26,123 bases of DNA, from the NCBI GenBank assembly GCA_045597045.1, contig JAZODN010000131.1, positions 1 to 26,123 on the forward strand, written 5' to 3'. This document shows, one piece after another, positions 7,508 through 16,480 of this stretch. Origin of the DNA: SIG588 sp045597045. Its GTDB lineage: Bacteria; Bacillota; Clostridia; Oscillospirales; Acutalibacteraceae. Within the stretch, counting starts at the first letter, position 1. Each line of letters starts with the position of its first letter. Position numbers and translations under genes: made by a program. The notes beneath the pieces were generated by a model. It had not been told where the DNA came from and did not search any database. It saw only the letters and a program-made list of their open reading frames with translations.

Positions 7508-7579
7508 ATAGAATTTTTATAAAGTTTGAGTTAAACCGTTACTGGGAAGAAAATGCCTCTTGGAATTCGAAATTATTTG

Positions 7580-7609
7580 TTGACAGAACTTGCCTTTATA
7601 TTGTATAAT
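7580..7609 (+). promoter_or_regulatory. promoter of array gene 1
   Basis: Consensus TTGACA (7580-7585), 18-base spacer, consensus TATAAT (7604-7609). The predicted leader is only about 20 bases. The 14 bases TATTTGTTGACAGA around the -35 recur unchanged at the promoter of array gene 3. Confidence 0.88.
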
Positions 7610-7635
7610 AAAACCGAGTATGAAAGGAAAGGACG

Positions 7636-10600
7636 ATGAAAATGACAAAACGCATTTTGGCAATGGTTCTGTGCCTGTGCTTGTTGATTCCTTTTGCGAC
7701 AACGTTCACGGCAGGTCAGGTCTTTGCTGAAGCAGAAAAAAAGCCCTATATTCTTCGCGAACTGAAGGGGCGTGTGTCGGTTGCGCTGAATTTGGACGCG
7801 GCCGGTGAAAATGGTGGCTTGTTGAACACCTCGCCTGACATGAAGTTTGACAATTTGGATGTGTCGGGCGAAAACGGAGCCCCGAAATTCAGTGACATGG
7901 CTATCCAGTTTGACACCTATATCCAAGGTAACGATGTTTTCTTGGACTACATGACAAGTGGGAAAATGGATGGTCAGCTGGAAGCGACCAGTAGCGGCAT
8001 CTGTGACGAGGAAGAGATTGCCCTCAAATCGGGCACCGCGTTGCAGTTCACCCCCGGTGAATGGCGCCGTGTGACGGTTCCGCTGTCTTCTTTCTATAAG
8101 TCGAACGGTGTCTTTGACCCCAAGACGTTCAACTATGTCCGTATCTATTTGCAAGGCGGCGGCGGTGTCTATTCTTCCGGCAGCGGTACGCTCAAAATTG
8201 TGAACTGGTGCATCGTGGACCTTTCGGTTCCGGTGGATGAGCGTCCCACCACGCTGGAACGCCCCCTTGGCGACGGTACCTTCCGTGCCGATCCTCCGGT
8301 CTTTAAGAAGGTCCAGCTTGCTGCCGGTTACGATAATCGTGTGGATGTCTATGCCGGTTACAACATGAAAGAATATCTGGCAGCACACACCGAAATTGAT
8401 GTCGGTACGGGTGATAAGAAGGATTATGCGCCGGTTATCAACTCGCTGTTGGAAGGCCTTGCTGCTGTCGGCGGCGGTGCGTTGTTCATTCCTGCCGGTG
8501 TGTGGGAATGCCGCACCGAAATTAACATGCCGGCAGGTACCACCATTGTGGGCGAGTGGGCGAATCCGGATGAAAACCCCGATATCCGCGGTACGATTTT
8601 GTCGGTATATTGCGGTGCTAACATGACGAACGGCAGCGCCTTCATCACCATGATGTATCACTGCAAGATCAACAACGTGGCGTTCTGGTATCCCGAGCAG
8701 ACGGCCGATGCCAGCATTCAGTATCCCCCCACGATCGAAACGTATCAGTACTGCTTTGTGGAAAACGTGACGTTTGTCAACTCCTATTTTGCCATTCAGC
8801 AGCAGCGCGGTGCCAACTGCCCGAACGCGTGGAACATTTACGGCACGCCGCTTAACGTGGGTATTGACTTTGATATGGTCGTGGACATCGCCCGTATTCA
8901 AGAGGTCCATTTCTCGGCGGATTACTGGCTGAACTCCGGGTTGCCGGGAGCGCCCTCTACCGAAAAAGAGATCGAGAGTCTGGAGCGTCAGCTGTATGAC
9001 TACGCGATCGGTATCACGCTGCGCCGTATTGACTGGTCGTATGTGACCTATTCGGATATTACGGGTTACAATATCGGCTTGCTGTTTGCGCAGTCGGTCG
9101 AAGGTAACTACCCGAACGGCCAGTGCGTGGGTTTGACCTTTACGGATTGTAAGTACGGTCACTTCTCCTACGGCACGGCAGAATCTACCGAGTCGTTGTT
9201 GGATATCACCATGAAGAACTGTGAATACGGTGTGTATGTCACGGGTGAAAACGATGGTGCTATCCGTTACTACAACGCCGATATTTCGGCAACTAAGTAT
9301 GCGGTGTATCAGGAGTCGCCGCTTACGCGCTTGACGTTGATGGCCTCCACCGTGCGTGCCGGCCAGGTGTATGCAAAGAGTGGCAACAACACCTTCATCA
9401 ACAACAAGTTCCTGACGACAGCCCCCCATATTCTGTTGGATTACGGCACCATCGCCGCCGTTGTGATCGGCAATACCGATGCATACGGTGATGCGATTGT
9501 GTGTGAAAACCCCGGTTCTTGTACTTACAGCTATCAAAAGCAACCCGTACAGCTGAACGCTTACGAGGAGATGGACAGGGAAGAGGCGTTTGGCCTCGTT
9601 CGCGCTCCTGTCAGCGAAGCACATATCATTCCGAACGACATTGATCTGACGGGCGAAACCGATGCGACCGAAAAGATTCAGGCGTATTTGACCGAACTTG
9701 GCAGCAACGGCGGCGGTACGTTGTTCTTGGTTCCCGGTAAATATCGCATCGACGGTACGCTTACCGTTCCGACCGGTGTGGAATTGCGCGGTGCGGCTGA
9801 TTTCGCTTCGGTCCCGAAGGCGTTGAACACCATGTTCTACGTGCGCACGCCCGTTCAGGCCGGCAAGAATCAGTATACCTCTGCGGCGACGGTTACATTG
9901 TCGGCAAACAGCGGTATTCGCGGCATCATCTTCAACTATCCCGATCAGAACTCGACCTACCGCGTGACGGAGACGGTGGTGGATCCCATCGCTTCGGCCG
10001 AAACCGGTGCCGAGGTCAAGGTGGATTACTACGAATTTGATTTCGTGCCGTATCCCTATACCATTCGCGGTACCGGCTCCGATGTATACATCGTGAACGT
10101 GACGGTACGTAACGGTTGGAACGGTGTTGACCTTACCACCTATCGCTGCGATAATCACTACATCGACTATCTCGCCGGTCATTTCTATAACCGCGGCATC
10201 ATAATCGGTCACGGTTCAACCGGCGGTTACGTGCGCAACTTCCAGTTTAACTACAACTCGATTATACAGGGCCTGGCGGATCCGTGGGTCGGTTTCGGCG
10301 GCGAACCCTCCAACAAGGAGATGGTTTCGGCCTTCCATCAGCCCATGCAGGCACAGTTTAACAACAACTCCATTATCCTGCAGCTCGGACACGTGGAAGA
10401 GCAGTTGGTGTATAACTGCTTCAACTACGCCTCCTACATCGGTGTGCACCTGATCAAGGAAGCTACCGGCGCGGCGGATGCGCGTATTTTCGGTCACGGC
10501 GTTGACTACGGCACGGTTTCGCTGAAGGTGGAAGCGGCCGAACACGTGGAGTTTACCAACATGCAGCTCACCGCATTCAACCAGTGCGGCGACAACGGCA

Positions 10601-11880
10601 ATACCAAACGTTGGGCGGTGGATCAGAGCAAGCAGCCGATTTATGACATTTGGCTGACCGACACCTTCGAAGGTGAGATCACCGTCACCAACTTTGTGGA
10701 ATGGGCACCTACCCCGACCGCCGGTGTGCGTGTGGATAGCGGTAAGCTGAATATGTATAACGCGCAGTTCGACCACACCAAGAGCCATTTGTTTGAACTG
10801 AACGGCGACGGTGTGCTGAACATTGTCGGCTTCTACACGCAGCGTGAAGACAACGTGCCGTTGGTGGATAACGATGCCAAGAACCTTCACATCACGGCGG
10901 GTTACTATCCTGAAGAAATGACGGTGGCGAAGGATATCGGTACCTATAAATATCTGCACTTGATCAAGACTAGTTACTCGGTGCCGAAGAATGTGTTGTT
11001 CACCGACGATTCCGAGATCGTGTTGGTGGAATCCTTTGATTCCTATGACCTGACCGAGACCTCCGTGTTTACGGCGGATAACCTTAAGAAGGCTTCTATG
11101 CGCCGTGGCGCGATCCGTGCTCGCTTGGATGCCGGCGCCTTGTCGCAGGGCATCAAGGCCGGTCAGAACAAACACGCCGAAATGCCGTTTGCGCTGGAAA
11201 GCGGCAAGAAGAACGATTTGTACCGTATGGAGTGGCGTATCACCATTGATAAGATGCGTGATACCGACGATAGTGAAATCTATCTGTATCTCTCCAATGC
11301 AGATACTAAGAACCAGAAGGTCTTCACCATCAAACGTGACGGTACGGTTTGTGATCAGAATGGCAAGGCGTTTGGCAAGATCGAAATCGGCAAGACCTAC
11401 CGTTTTGCGGTTGAAGTGGATGCACGCAATGCGAATAACAAGTTGGTAACGGTGTATGTGCTGAACGATGACAGCCGCGTGATCGCACGCGGTGCAACCT
11501 CTGCGATGAGCAAGAACTTCCAGGGCGCTGCTAATACGGTCACCGGTTTCTGGCTGGCTGCCATGGCTATGCCGGGTGAGGGTATCGGCACCGAGACGGA
11601 TATGTCGCTGGATTACTTCTACATCATCCGCAGTGAGAAGAGCACTGTTGGCCGCAACGTGGATCCGAACAGCATGCTGCTCGGCGACGTGAGTGGTGAC
11701 AGCAAGATCGACTCGACCGATGCGCGTATGGTGCTGCAATATACCGTGAAGAAGATCACGGCTTCGGCATTGGATGTCACGGCGGCGGATGTGGACGGTA
11801 ACGGCCGCGTTGATTCGACTGACGCGCGCTTGATTCTGCAGTATTCCGTGCAGAAGATCAGTAAGTTCCCCGCAGCATAA
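7636..11880 (+). CDS. secreted dockerin protein with two beta-helix (pectate-lyase-3-like) modules, array copy 1
   Basis: 1414 residues. A signal peptide (cleavage probably after Ala31, QVFA|EAEK) is followed by a beta-sandwich at about 38-198 with GEWRRVTVPLSSF and NYVRIYLQGG, the pattern of jelly-roll carbohydrate-binding modules. Beta-helix 1 (about 238-640) opens with INSLLEGLAAVGGGALFIPAG and TTIVGEWANPDENP. Beta-helix 2 (about 668-1075) opens with DATEKIQAYLTEL, NGGGTLFLVPGKYRIDGTL and VELRGA. Both openings match the pectate lyase/epimerase-like (Pectate_lyase_3) fold. A second sandwich (about 1125-1335) contains FDSYDL, DLYRMEWRI and VEVDARNANN. The dockerin is at 1349-1414; its first loop reads GDVSGDSK, with Ser where the other copies have Gly. 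An ATG two codons downstream (7642) is an equally possible start. The catalytic activity is not established. Confidence 0.88.
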   Translation: MKMTKRILAMVLCLCLLIPFATTFTAGQVFAEAEKKPYILRELKGRVSVALNLDAAGENGGLLNTSPDMKFDNLDVSGENGAPKFSDMAIQFDTYIQGNDVFLDYMTSGKMDGQLEATSSGICDEEEIALKSGTALQFTPGEWRRVTVPLSSFYKSNGVFDPKTFNYVRIYLQGGGGVYSSGSGTLKIVNWCIVDLSVPVDERPTTLERPLGDGTFRADPPVFKKVQLAAGYDNRVDVYAGYNMKEYLAAHTEIDVGTGDKKDYAPVINSLLEGLAAVGGGALFIPAGVWECRTEINMPAGTTIVGEWANPDENPDIRGTILSVYCGANMTNGSAFITMMYHCKINNVAFWYPEQTADASIQYPPTIETYQYCFVENVTFVNSYFAIQQQRGANCPNAWNIYGTPLNVGIDFDMVVDIARIQEVHFSADYWLNSGLPGAPSTEKEIESLERQLYDYAIGITLRRIDWSYVTYSDITGYNIGLLFAQSVEGNYPNGQCVGLTFTDCKYGHFSYGTAESTESLLDITMKNCEYGVYVTGENDGAIRYYNADISATKYAVYQESPLTRLTLMASTVRAGQVYAKSGNNTFINNKFLTTAPHILLDYGTIAAVVIGNTDAYGDAIVCENPGSCTYSYQKQPVQLNAYEEMDREEAFGLVRAPVSEAHIIPNDIDLTGETDATEKIQAYLTELGSNGGGTLFLVPGKYRIDGTLTVPTGVELRGAADFASVPKALNTMFYVRTPVQAGKNQYTSAATVTLSANSGIRGIIFNYPDQNSTYRVTETVVDPIASAETGAEVKVDYYEFDFVPYPYTIRGTGSDVYIVNVTVRNGWNGVDLTTYRCDNHYIDYLAGHFYNRGIIIGHGSTGGYVRNFQFNYNSIIQGLADPWVGFGGEPSNKEMVSAFHQPMQAQFNNNSIILQLGHVEEQLVYNCFNYASYIGVHLIKEATGAADARIFGHGVDYGTVSLKVEAAEHVEFTNMQLTAFNQCGDNGNTKRWAVDQSKQPIYDIWLTDTFEGEITVTNFVEWAPTPTAGVRVDSGKLNMYNAQFDHTKSHLFELNGDGVLNIVGFYTQREDNVPLVDNDAKNLHITAGYYPEEMTVAKDIGTYKYLHLIKTSYSVPKNVLFTDDSEIVLVESFDSYDLTETSVFTADNLKKASMRRGAIRARLDAGALSQGIKAGQNKHAEMPFALESGKKNDLYRMEWRITIDKMRDTDDSEIYLYLSNADTKNQKVFTIKRDGTVCDQNGKAFGKIEIGKTYRFAVEVDARNANNKLVTVYVLNDDSRVIARGATSAMSKNFQGAANTVTGFWLAAMAMPGEGIGTETDMSLDYFYIIRSEKSTVGRNVDPNSMLLGDVSGDSKIDSTDARMVLQYTVKKITASALDVTAADVDGNGRVDSTDARLILQYSVQKISKFPAA

Positions 11881-11890
11881 ATAACTCTCA

Positions 11891-11927
11891 AAACAAGCAA
11901 GCAGAGTTCTGCTTGCTTGTTTTTTTT
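11891..11927 (+). terminator. terminator of array gene 1
   Basis: A perfect 14-bp stem (AAACAAGCAAGCAG with CTGCTTGCTTGTTT) with loop AGTT is followed by seven more T residues. It begins 11 bases after the stop codon. Confidence 0.95.
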
Positions 11928-11965
11928 ATTCGGTTTCAGGTTATAGGTGAACGGTATGCAGTTAT

Positions 11966-11998
11966 CTATTGACAATAGCGGCCGTGTTTGGTTATAAT
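11966..11998 (+). promoter_or_regulatory. promoter of array gene 2, with a small inverted repeat over the -35
   Basis: TTGACA (11969-11974), 18-base spacer, TATAAT (11993-11998). The -35 is embedded in the inverted repeat CTATTGACAATAG (11966-11978), which could be an operator or chance. Confidence 0.85.
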
Positions 11999-12033
11999 AA
12001 CCTTATCCATGTAGTGAAGGGATGTTGTATATC

Positions 12034-15000
12034 ATGAAAAAACGTATACTTTCGGTTTTAATCTGCGTTTGTCTAATGCTCTCTTGTACCGCAGTTGCGG
12101 TGGGGCAAGTGGCAGCGGAAGGCGCTGCAAACAGCGAGTATATTCTCAAAAGTTTCTCGTTGCGGTTTTCAGAAAAAATGGTGCTTGGTTCCACCGGCCT
12201 TGTATCTACCAAGGTCGAACCCATTGATGCGATCGATTTGACCAAGTATGACTATAAAACCAATCCGAATCGACTGGCGATTCAGGTGGACATTTACGGT
12301 GCCGGAGACGATAAGTTTTGGAGTTTTATAACCTCTACTACTATGCAAGGTCAAATCGAAATGACCAGTAGCGGCATTTTTGATAAAGAGGAAATCGGTG
12401 CGAACCCCGGCCGTTCCTTACCTTTTAAGCGCAATGAATGGGTGCGCGTGGTGATTCCGCTGAACGACTTTAACAAAAAAACCGGCGGTGAGTTCGACCC
12501 CACCTCTTTCAATTATTTCCGCGTATATTTGGATGATAGCTGCGAGAGCCGCTTTAAGGGTGGTATCGGTAGTTTGAAATTGTGCAATTTCTGCCTGGTG
12601 GACACTGCTGTGCCGGAAGAATTGCGTCCTACTTTGCAGGAGATGCCGATCGGTGACGGCTCTTTTGTGCCGGATGCACCGGTATTCGAAAAAATGGAGA
12701 TCACGTCCGGCTACAACGGCGATGAATCTGTGTTTGCCGGTTACAATCTGCGTGATTATTTGGCAACCCACACCGAAATCAATGTAGGCACGGGCGATGA
12801 GAAGGACTACTCTTCGGTTATTAACTCGCTTTTGGATGGTTTGGCGAGCGTTGGCGGTGGTGCGCTGTATATTCCTGCCGGCAGGTATCCCTGCCGCCGC
12901 GAACTGTTCTTGCCTGACGGCACCTCGATTATCGGTGAGTGGGCCAATCCCGACACCAACCCCGAAGCGCGCGGTACTATTTTAGAAGTGTATTGCGGTA
13001 AGGGGACGGAAAAGGGCGCGTTCGTCACCATGGGCGCTCATACAATGGTACAAAATGTCAGTTTTTGGTATCCTGAGCAATCGGCTGTAAAGCCGGTGGT
13101 ATATCCGCCCACGATCGACATGAATCAGTATACCTTCACGAAAAACATCACACTATACAACTCTTATTTCGGTATTCGTTCGCTGACCGAGGCGAACTGT
13201 CCGAATGCGTGGAATATCTACGGCACGCCGCTGAATATCGGTTTGGATTTCGATAAAGTCGTTGATATTGCCCGTATTGAAGAAATCCATTTTGCCCCCG
13301 ACTATTGGCTCAATTCCGGGTTGCCGGGAGCGCCCGTGACCGATAGCGAGATCAAAGCGTTGGAAGACCAGTTGTATAACTATGCCATCGCCATCACCTT
13401 GCGTCGTATCGACTGGTCATATGTGACCTATTCCGATATTACGGGTTATAATACGGCGCTGATGTTTGCGCAATCGATCGACGGCAACTGGCCGAACGGT
13501 CAGTGTGTCGGTTTGACGTTTACCGATTGCAAGTACGGCCATTTTTCCTACGGTGTGGCCTCGACAACCGAATCGCTTTTGGATATCACCATGAAAAACT
13601 GCGAATACGGTGTGTATATTACTGCCGGCGGCAGTGGGTTTTTGCCGGATGGCGCCATTCGCTATTTCGATGCGGATATCGATGCAAGCAAGTATGCTGT
13701 GTATCAAGAAAGCCACCTGCAGCAACTCAACATGCTGGCCTCTACCATCCGCAGAGGACGCGTGTATACCAAGAACGGTAACAACATATTCATCAACAAC
13801 AAATTCCTCACCGCGAAACCACACATTGAACTGGATTACGGTACTGTGTCCGGCATTGTGATCGGTAATACAGATGCCTATGGTAATCCGATCGTGTGCG
13901 AAAATCCCGGCCGTTGCACGTATACTTACAAAGAAGAGCCCATTGCTATTGAAGATTACAAAAAGCTGACTCGCGAGGAAGCGGCAGCCAAGGTGGTTGG
14001 GCCGCAAAGTGCCACTTGTTTGATTCCCACCGATTTGGATATCACCGGCAAGACCGATGTGACTGAGAAAATACAAGGTTATTTGACTCAGCTCGGTCAA
14101 ACCGGCGGCACACTGTTCTTGGCGCCCGGCAAATATCGCATCAACGGTACGCTTTCGGTGCCGTCGGGCGTGGAAGTGCGTGGCGCAGCGGATTATGCCA
14201 CCATTCCCAAAGCGATCAACACCATCTTCCAGGTGTATACGCCCGTTGAAGCCGGCAAAAACGACCTTACTTCCGCAGCCACTGTTACACTGGCGAAAAA
14301 CAGCGGTATCCGCGGTGTGATTTTCAACTACCCTGAACAGGGGCAGACCTATCGCAAGGGCGAAGTGGTGGTGGATCCCATTGCTTCGGCTGAGCAAGGT
14401 GTCACTGTTATGGTACAATACTATGAATTCGATTTTCTGCCGTATCCGTATACCATGCGCGGTACGGGTGAAGATGTGTACGTGGTAAACGTGACGGTGC
14501 GTAACGGCTGGAACGGCGTGGATTTTCAAACCTATCGCTGTGATAACCACTATATCGATTATTTAGCAGGTCACTTCTACAACCGCGGTATCGTGGTTGG
14601 CAAGGGGGCTGTGGGCGGCTACATCCGCAACTATCAGTTCAACTACAACTCCATCATGATCAACCAAGGTCCGTGGTCCGGTTGGGGTGGTATTCCCGAT
14701 ACCACGATTCAAACGAAAGATTTTCATCAGCCGATGCAAGCACAGTTCCAAAATCACTCCATTATTTTGCAACTTGGTCATGTGGAAGATCAGTTGGTGT
14801 ATAACTGCTTCAATTATATGAGCTATATCGGCGTGCATCTGATTGCCGAGTCGACAGGCGCGGCGGACGTGCGCATTATCGGACACGGTGTGGACGGCGG
14901 TGCGGTTTCGGTGAAGATTGAAGCAGCCGAGCATGTGGAGTTTACCAACCTGCAGTTGACCTCTTTTAACAACTATGGTGATAACGCAAACACCGACCGT

Positions 15001-16251
15001 TGGACGGTGGATCAAACCAAAAATCCGATGTATAACATCTGGGTGACCGAAACTTTTGAAGGCGAATTCTCAATCTTCAATTTCACGGAATGGGCGCGTT
15101 CGCCCAATGCCGGTGTGCGTGTGGACAATGGTACGATCAATATGTATAACACGCAGATCAACCATACCGTAACGCCGTTGTACGAGTTGAACGGAAACGG
15201 CAAAGCAAACGTTGTGGCTTTCACTACCCAGCGTGCCGATGCGCCCACGTTAGCAGCCGGTTCCCCCAAAAACCTGCACATGACGGCCGGTTTCTATTTC
15301 AGTGAGCCGCAAAATACCAACGCTCTCGGTGTATTTGATGCCATGTATTTGTATCGCCGTGAATATGCAGTACCCAAAAACGTTGTCTTTGCCGAAGATG
15401 CTGAAATGGTGTTTACACAGTCGCTTGATAATTACGAATTAACCGAATCTGCTGCAATTACTGTAGACAACATGAAATATGGAAGTATCCGCCGCGGTGC
15501 CATTTGCGCTCGTTTGGTCGCCAATCAGTTCATGCAGGGGATCAAGGCAGGACAGGATCGTTATAGCGATGTAAAGCCGTTTGCGTTGGAAAGCGGTAAG
15601 AAAAACGATCTTTACCGTATGGAATGGCGTGTTGTTGTGAATGAAATGCGTGATACCGATGACAGCGAAATATATCTGTATCTTTTGAACGCTGACTTCA
15701 AGAGTCAGAACATGATGACCATCAAGCGTGACGGTACGGTTTATGATGGTGCAAATAATAAGATTGGCCAGATCGCGTTTGACGAGTACTATCGTTTAGC
15801 AGTTGAGGTGGATGCTCGCAACGTTGCGAGAAAGACGGTGACGTTCTATCTTTTGGACGATAACAGTTGTGTGATCGGCCGTGGTGCAACCGTGCCGATG
15901 GAGTCTGTTTTCCAGGGCGAAGCCAACACCGTGACCGGTTTCTGGCTTGCTGCGGCGGCAACGCCCGGCGAGGCACCCGAAACCGAAACGAATATGTCGC
16001 TGGATTATTTTTACATTATCCGTACCGAGAAGAGCACGCTTGCGGCAGATTTGCTCGGTGACGTGAGTGGCGACGGCAAGATCGACTCGACCGATGCGCG
16101 CATGGTGCTGCAATATGCCGTGAAGAAGATCGCTTCACTGCCGGCGCCGGATGCGGCTGATGTAGACGGAAACGGCCAAATCAATTCGACCGATGCCCGT
16201 TTGATTCTGCAGTATTCCGTAAAGAAGATCAGCAAATTTCCCGCAGCCTGA
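12034..16251 (+). CDS. secreted dockerin protein with two beta-helix modules, array copy 2
   Basis: 1405 residues from the ATG at 12034. That start gives MKKRILSVL, matching copies 3 and 4, and leaves 11 bases after GAAGGGA; an ATG at 12022 abuts the ribosome site. Signal cleavage is probably at VAA|EG (28/29). Module limits are close to copy 1: sandwich about 35-195, beta-helix 1 about 232-640 (INSLLDGLASVGGGALYIPAG, SIIGEWANPDTNP), beta-helix 2 about 665-1070 (TGGTLFLAPGKYRINGTL, with one Gly fewer than its paralogs), sandwich about 1122-1335, dockerin 1340-1405. It keeps RRIDWSYVTYSDITGYN and RCDNHYIDYLAGHFYNRG. Codon use differs from its neighbours: AAA for Lys and the codons TTA, CTA and TCA are clearly more frequent. 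This suggests lower expression or a separate history. Confidence 0.88.
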   Translation: MKKRILSVLICVCLMLSCTAVAVGQVAAEGAANSEYILKSFSLRFSEKMVLGSTGLVSTKVEPIDAIDLTKYDYKTNPNRLAIQVDIYGAGDDKFWSFITSTTMQGQIEMTSSGIFDKEEIGANPGRSLPFKRNEWVRVVIPLNDFNKKTGGEFDPTSFNYFRVYLDDSCESRFKGGIGSLKLCNFCLVDTAVPEELRPTLQEMPIGDGSFVPDAPVFEKMEITSGYNGDESVFAGYNLRDYLATHTEINVGTGDEKDYSSVINSLLDGLASVGGGALYIPAGRYPCRRELFLPDGTSIIGEWANPDTNPEARGTILEVYCGKGTEKGAFVTMGAHTMVQNVSFWYPEQSAVKPVVYPPTIDMNQYTFTKNITLYNSYFGIRSLTEANCPNAWNIYGTPLNIGLDFDKVVDIARIEEIHFAPDYWLNSGLPGAPVTDSEIKALEDQLYNYAIAITLRRIDWSYVTYSDITGYNTALMFAQSIDGNWPNGQCVGLTFTDCKYGHFSYGVASTTESLLDITMKNCEYGVYITAGGSGFLPDGAIRYFDADIDASKYAVYQESHLQQLNMLASTIRRGRVYTKNGNNIFINNKFLTAKPHIELDYGTVSGIVIGNTDAYGNPIVCENPGRCTYTYKEEPIAIEDYKKLTREEAAAKVVGPQSATCLIPTDLDITGKTDVTEKIQGYLTQLGQTGGTLFLAPGKYRINGTLSVPSGVEVRGAADYATIPKAINTIFQVYTPVEAGKNDLTSAATVTLAKNSGIRGVIFNYPEQGQTYRKGEVVVDPIASAEQGVTVMVQYYEFDFLPYPYTMRGTGEDVYVVNVTVRNGWNGVDFQTYRCDNHYIDYLAGHFYNRGIVVGKGAVGGYIRNYQFNYNSIMINQGPWSGWGGIPDTTIQTKDFHQPMQAQFQNHSIILQLGHVEDQLVYNCFNYMSYIGVHLIAESTGAADVRIIGHGVDGGAVSVKIEAAEHVEFTNLQLTSFNNYGDNANTDRWTVDQTKNPMYNIWVTETFEGEFSIFNFTEWARSPNAGVRVDNGTINMYNTQINHTVTPLYELNGNGKANVVAFTTQRADAPTLAAGSPKNLHMTAGFYFSEPQNTNALGVFDAMYLYRREYAVPKNVVFAEDAEMVFTQSLDNYELTESAAITVDNMKYGSIRRGAICARLVANQFMQGIKAGQDRYSDVKPFALESGKKNDLYRMEWRVVVNEMRDTDDSEIYLYLLNADFKSQNMMTIKRDGTVYDGANNKIGQIAFDEYYRLAVEVDARNVARKTVTFYLLDDNSCVIGRGATVPMESVFQGEANTVTGFWLAAAATPGEAPETETNMSLDYFYIIRTEKSTLAADLLGDVSGDGKIDSTDARMVLQYAVKKIASLPAPDAADVDGNGQINSTDARLILQYSVKKISKFPAA

Positions 16252-16261
16252 ATTTAACCGG

Positions 16262-16300
16262 AACACCGACAGTAAGGTCACTTGCTGTCGGTGTTTTTTT
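16262..16300 (+). terminator. terminator of array gene 2
   Basis: A 15-bp stem (AACACCGACAGTAAG with CTTGCTGTCGGTGTT, one G-T pair), loop GTCA, then a T-run. It begins 10 bases after the stop. Confidence 0.95.
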
Positions 16301-16364
16301 AGCGTTTAATCTAAGGCGAATAATCCGAACCGGTTTTTTAAAGAAGGCCTATTATTTGCGTCAC

Positions 16365-16465
16365 CTTATGTAAAAACTGCCTAAAAACAAGAAAAACGGT
16401 TTTGTTTTCATATATTTGTTGACAGAGAAGGTGTTAAATAGTATAATTGTTTTATCTTATGTAAA
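16365..16465 (+). repeat. 10-base direct repeat flanking the gene 3 promoter
   Basis: CTTATGTAAA occurs at 16365-16374 and again at 16456-16465, on either side of the -35/-10 pair. It could be a paired protein-binding site or chance. It was not found at the other array promoters. Confidence 0.3.
16419..16447 (+). promoter_or_regulatory. promoter of array gene 3
   Basis: Consensus TTGACA (16419-16424), 17-base spacer, consensus TATAAT (16442-16447). This is the most consensus-like promoter in the window. A GAGAGG ribosome site and ATG follow after a leader of about 27 bases. Confidence 0.9.
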
Positions 16466-16480
16466 GAGAGGTCAAACACT

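Noticed and set aside
7573..11739. Very long minus-strand open frames opposite array gene 1 (up to 879 codons), with similar ones opposite genes 2, 3 and 4
   Set aside because: They are in exact codon register with the sense genes and stay open only because the sense genes avoid TTA, CTA and TCA. Their apparent similarity to each other reflects the sense homology. The sense products have signal peptides, ribosome sites and domains; the antisense frames have none.
12022..12033. Upstream ATG giving array protein 2 four more residues
   Set aside because: It directly abuts the GAAGGG ribosome site, and the paralogs begin at the position matching 12034.
12034..12120. Possible lipobox (MLSC) in the signal peptide of array protein 2
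   Set aside because: The Cys is inside the hydrophobic core, the residue pattern is poor, and the other three paralogs have IPF or LPF at the same place with an ordinary A-A|E cleavage site further on.
16301..16418. A-T-rich spacer between array genes 2 and 3 as a possible small gene or RNA
   Set aside because: No open frame with a ribosome site, no stable structure apart from the gene 2 terminator, and no hairpin with a T-run before the gene 3 promoter.
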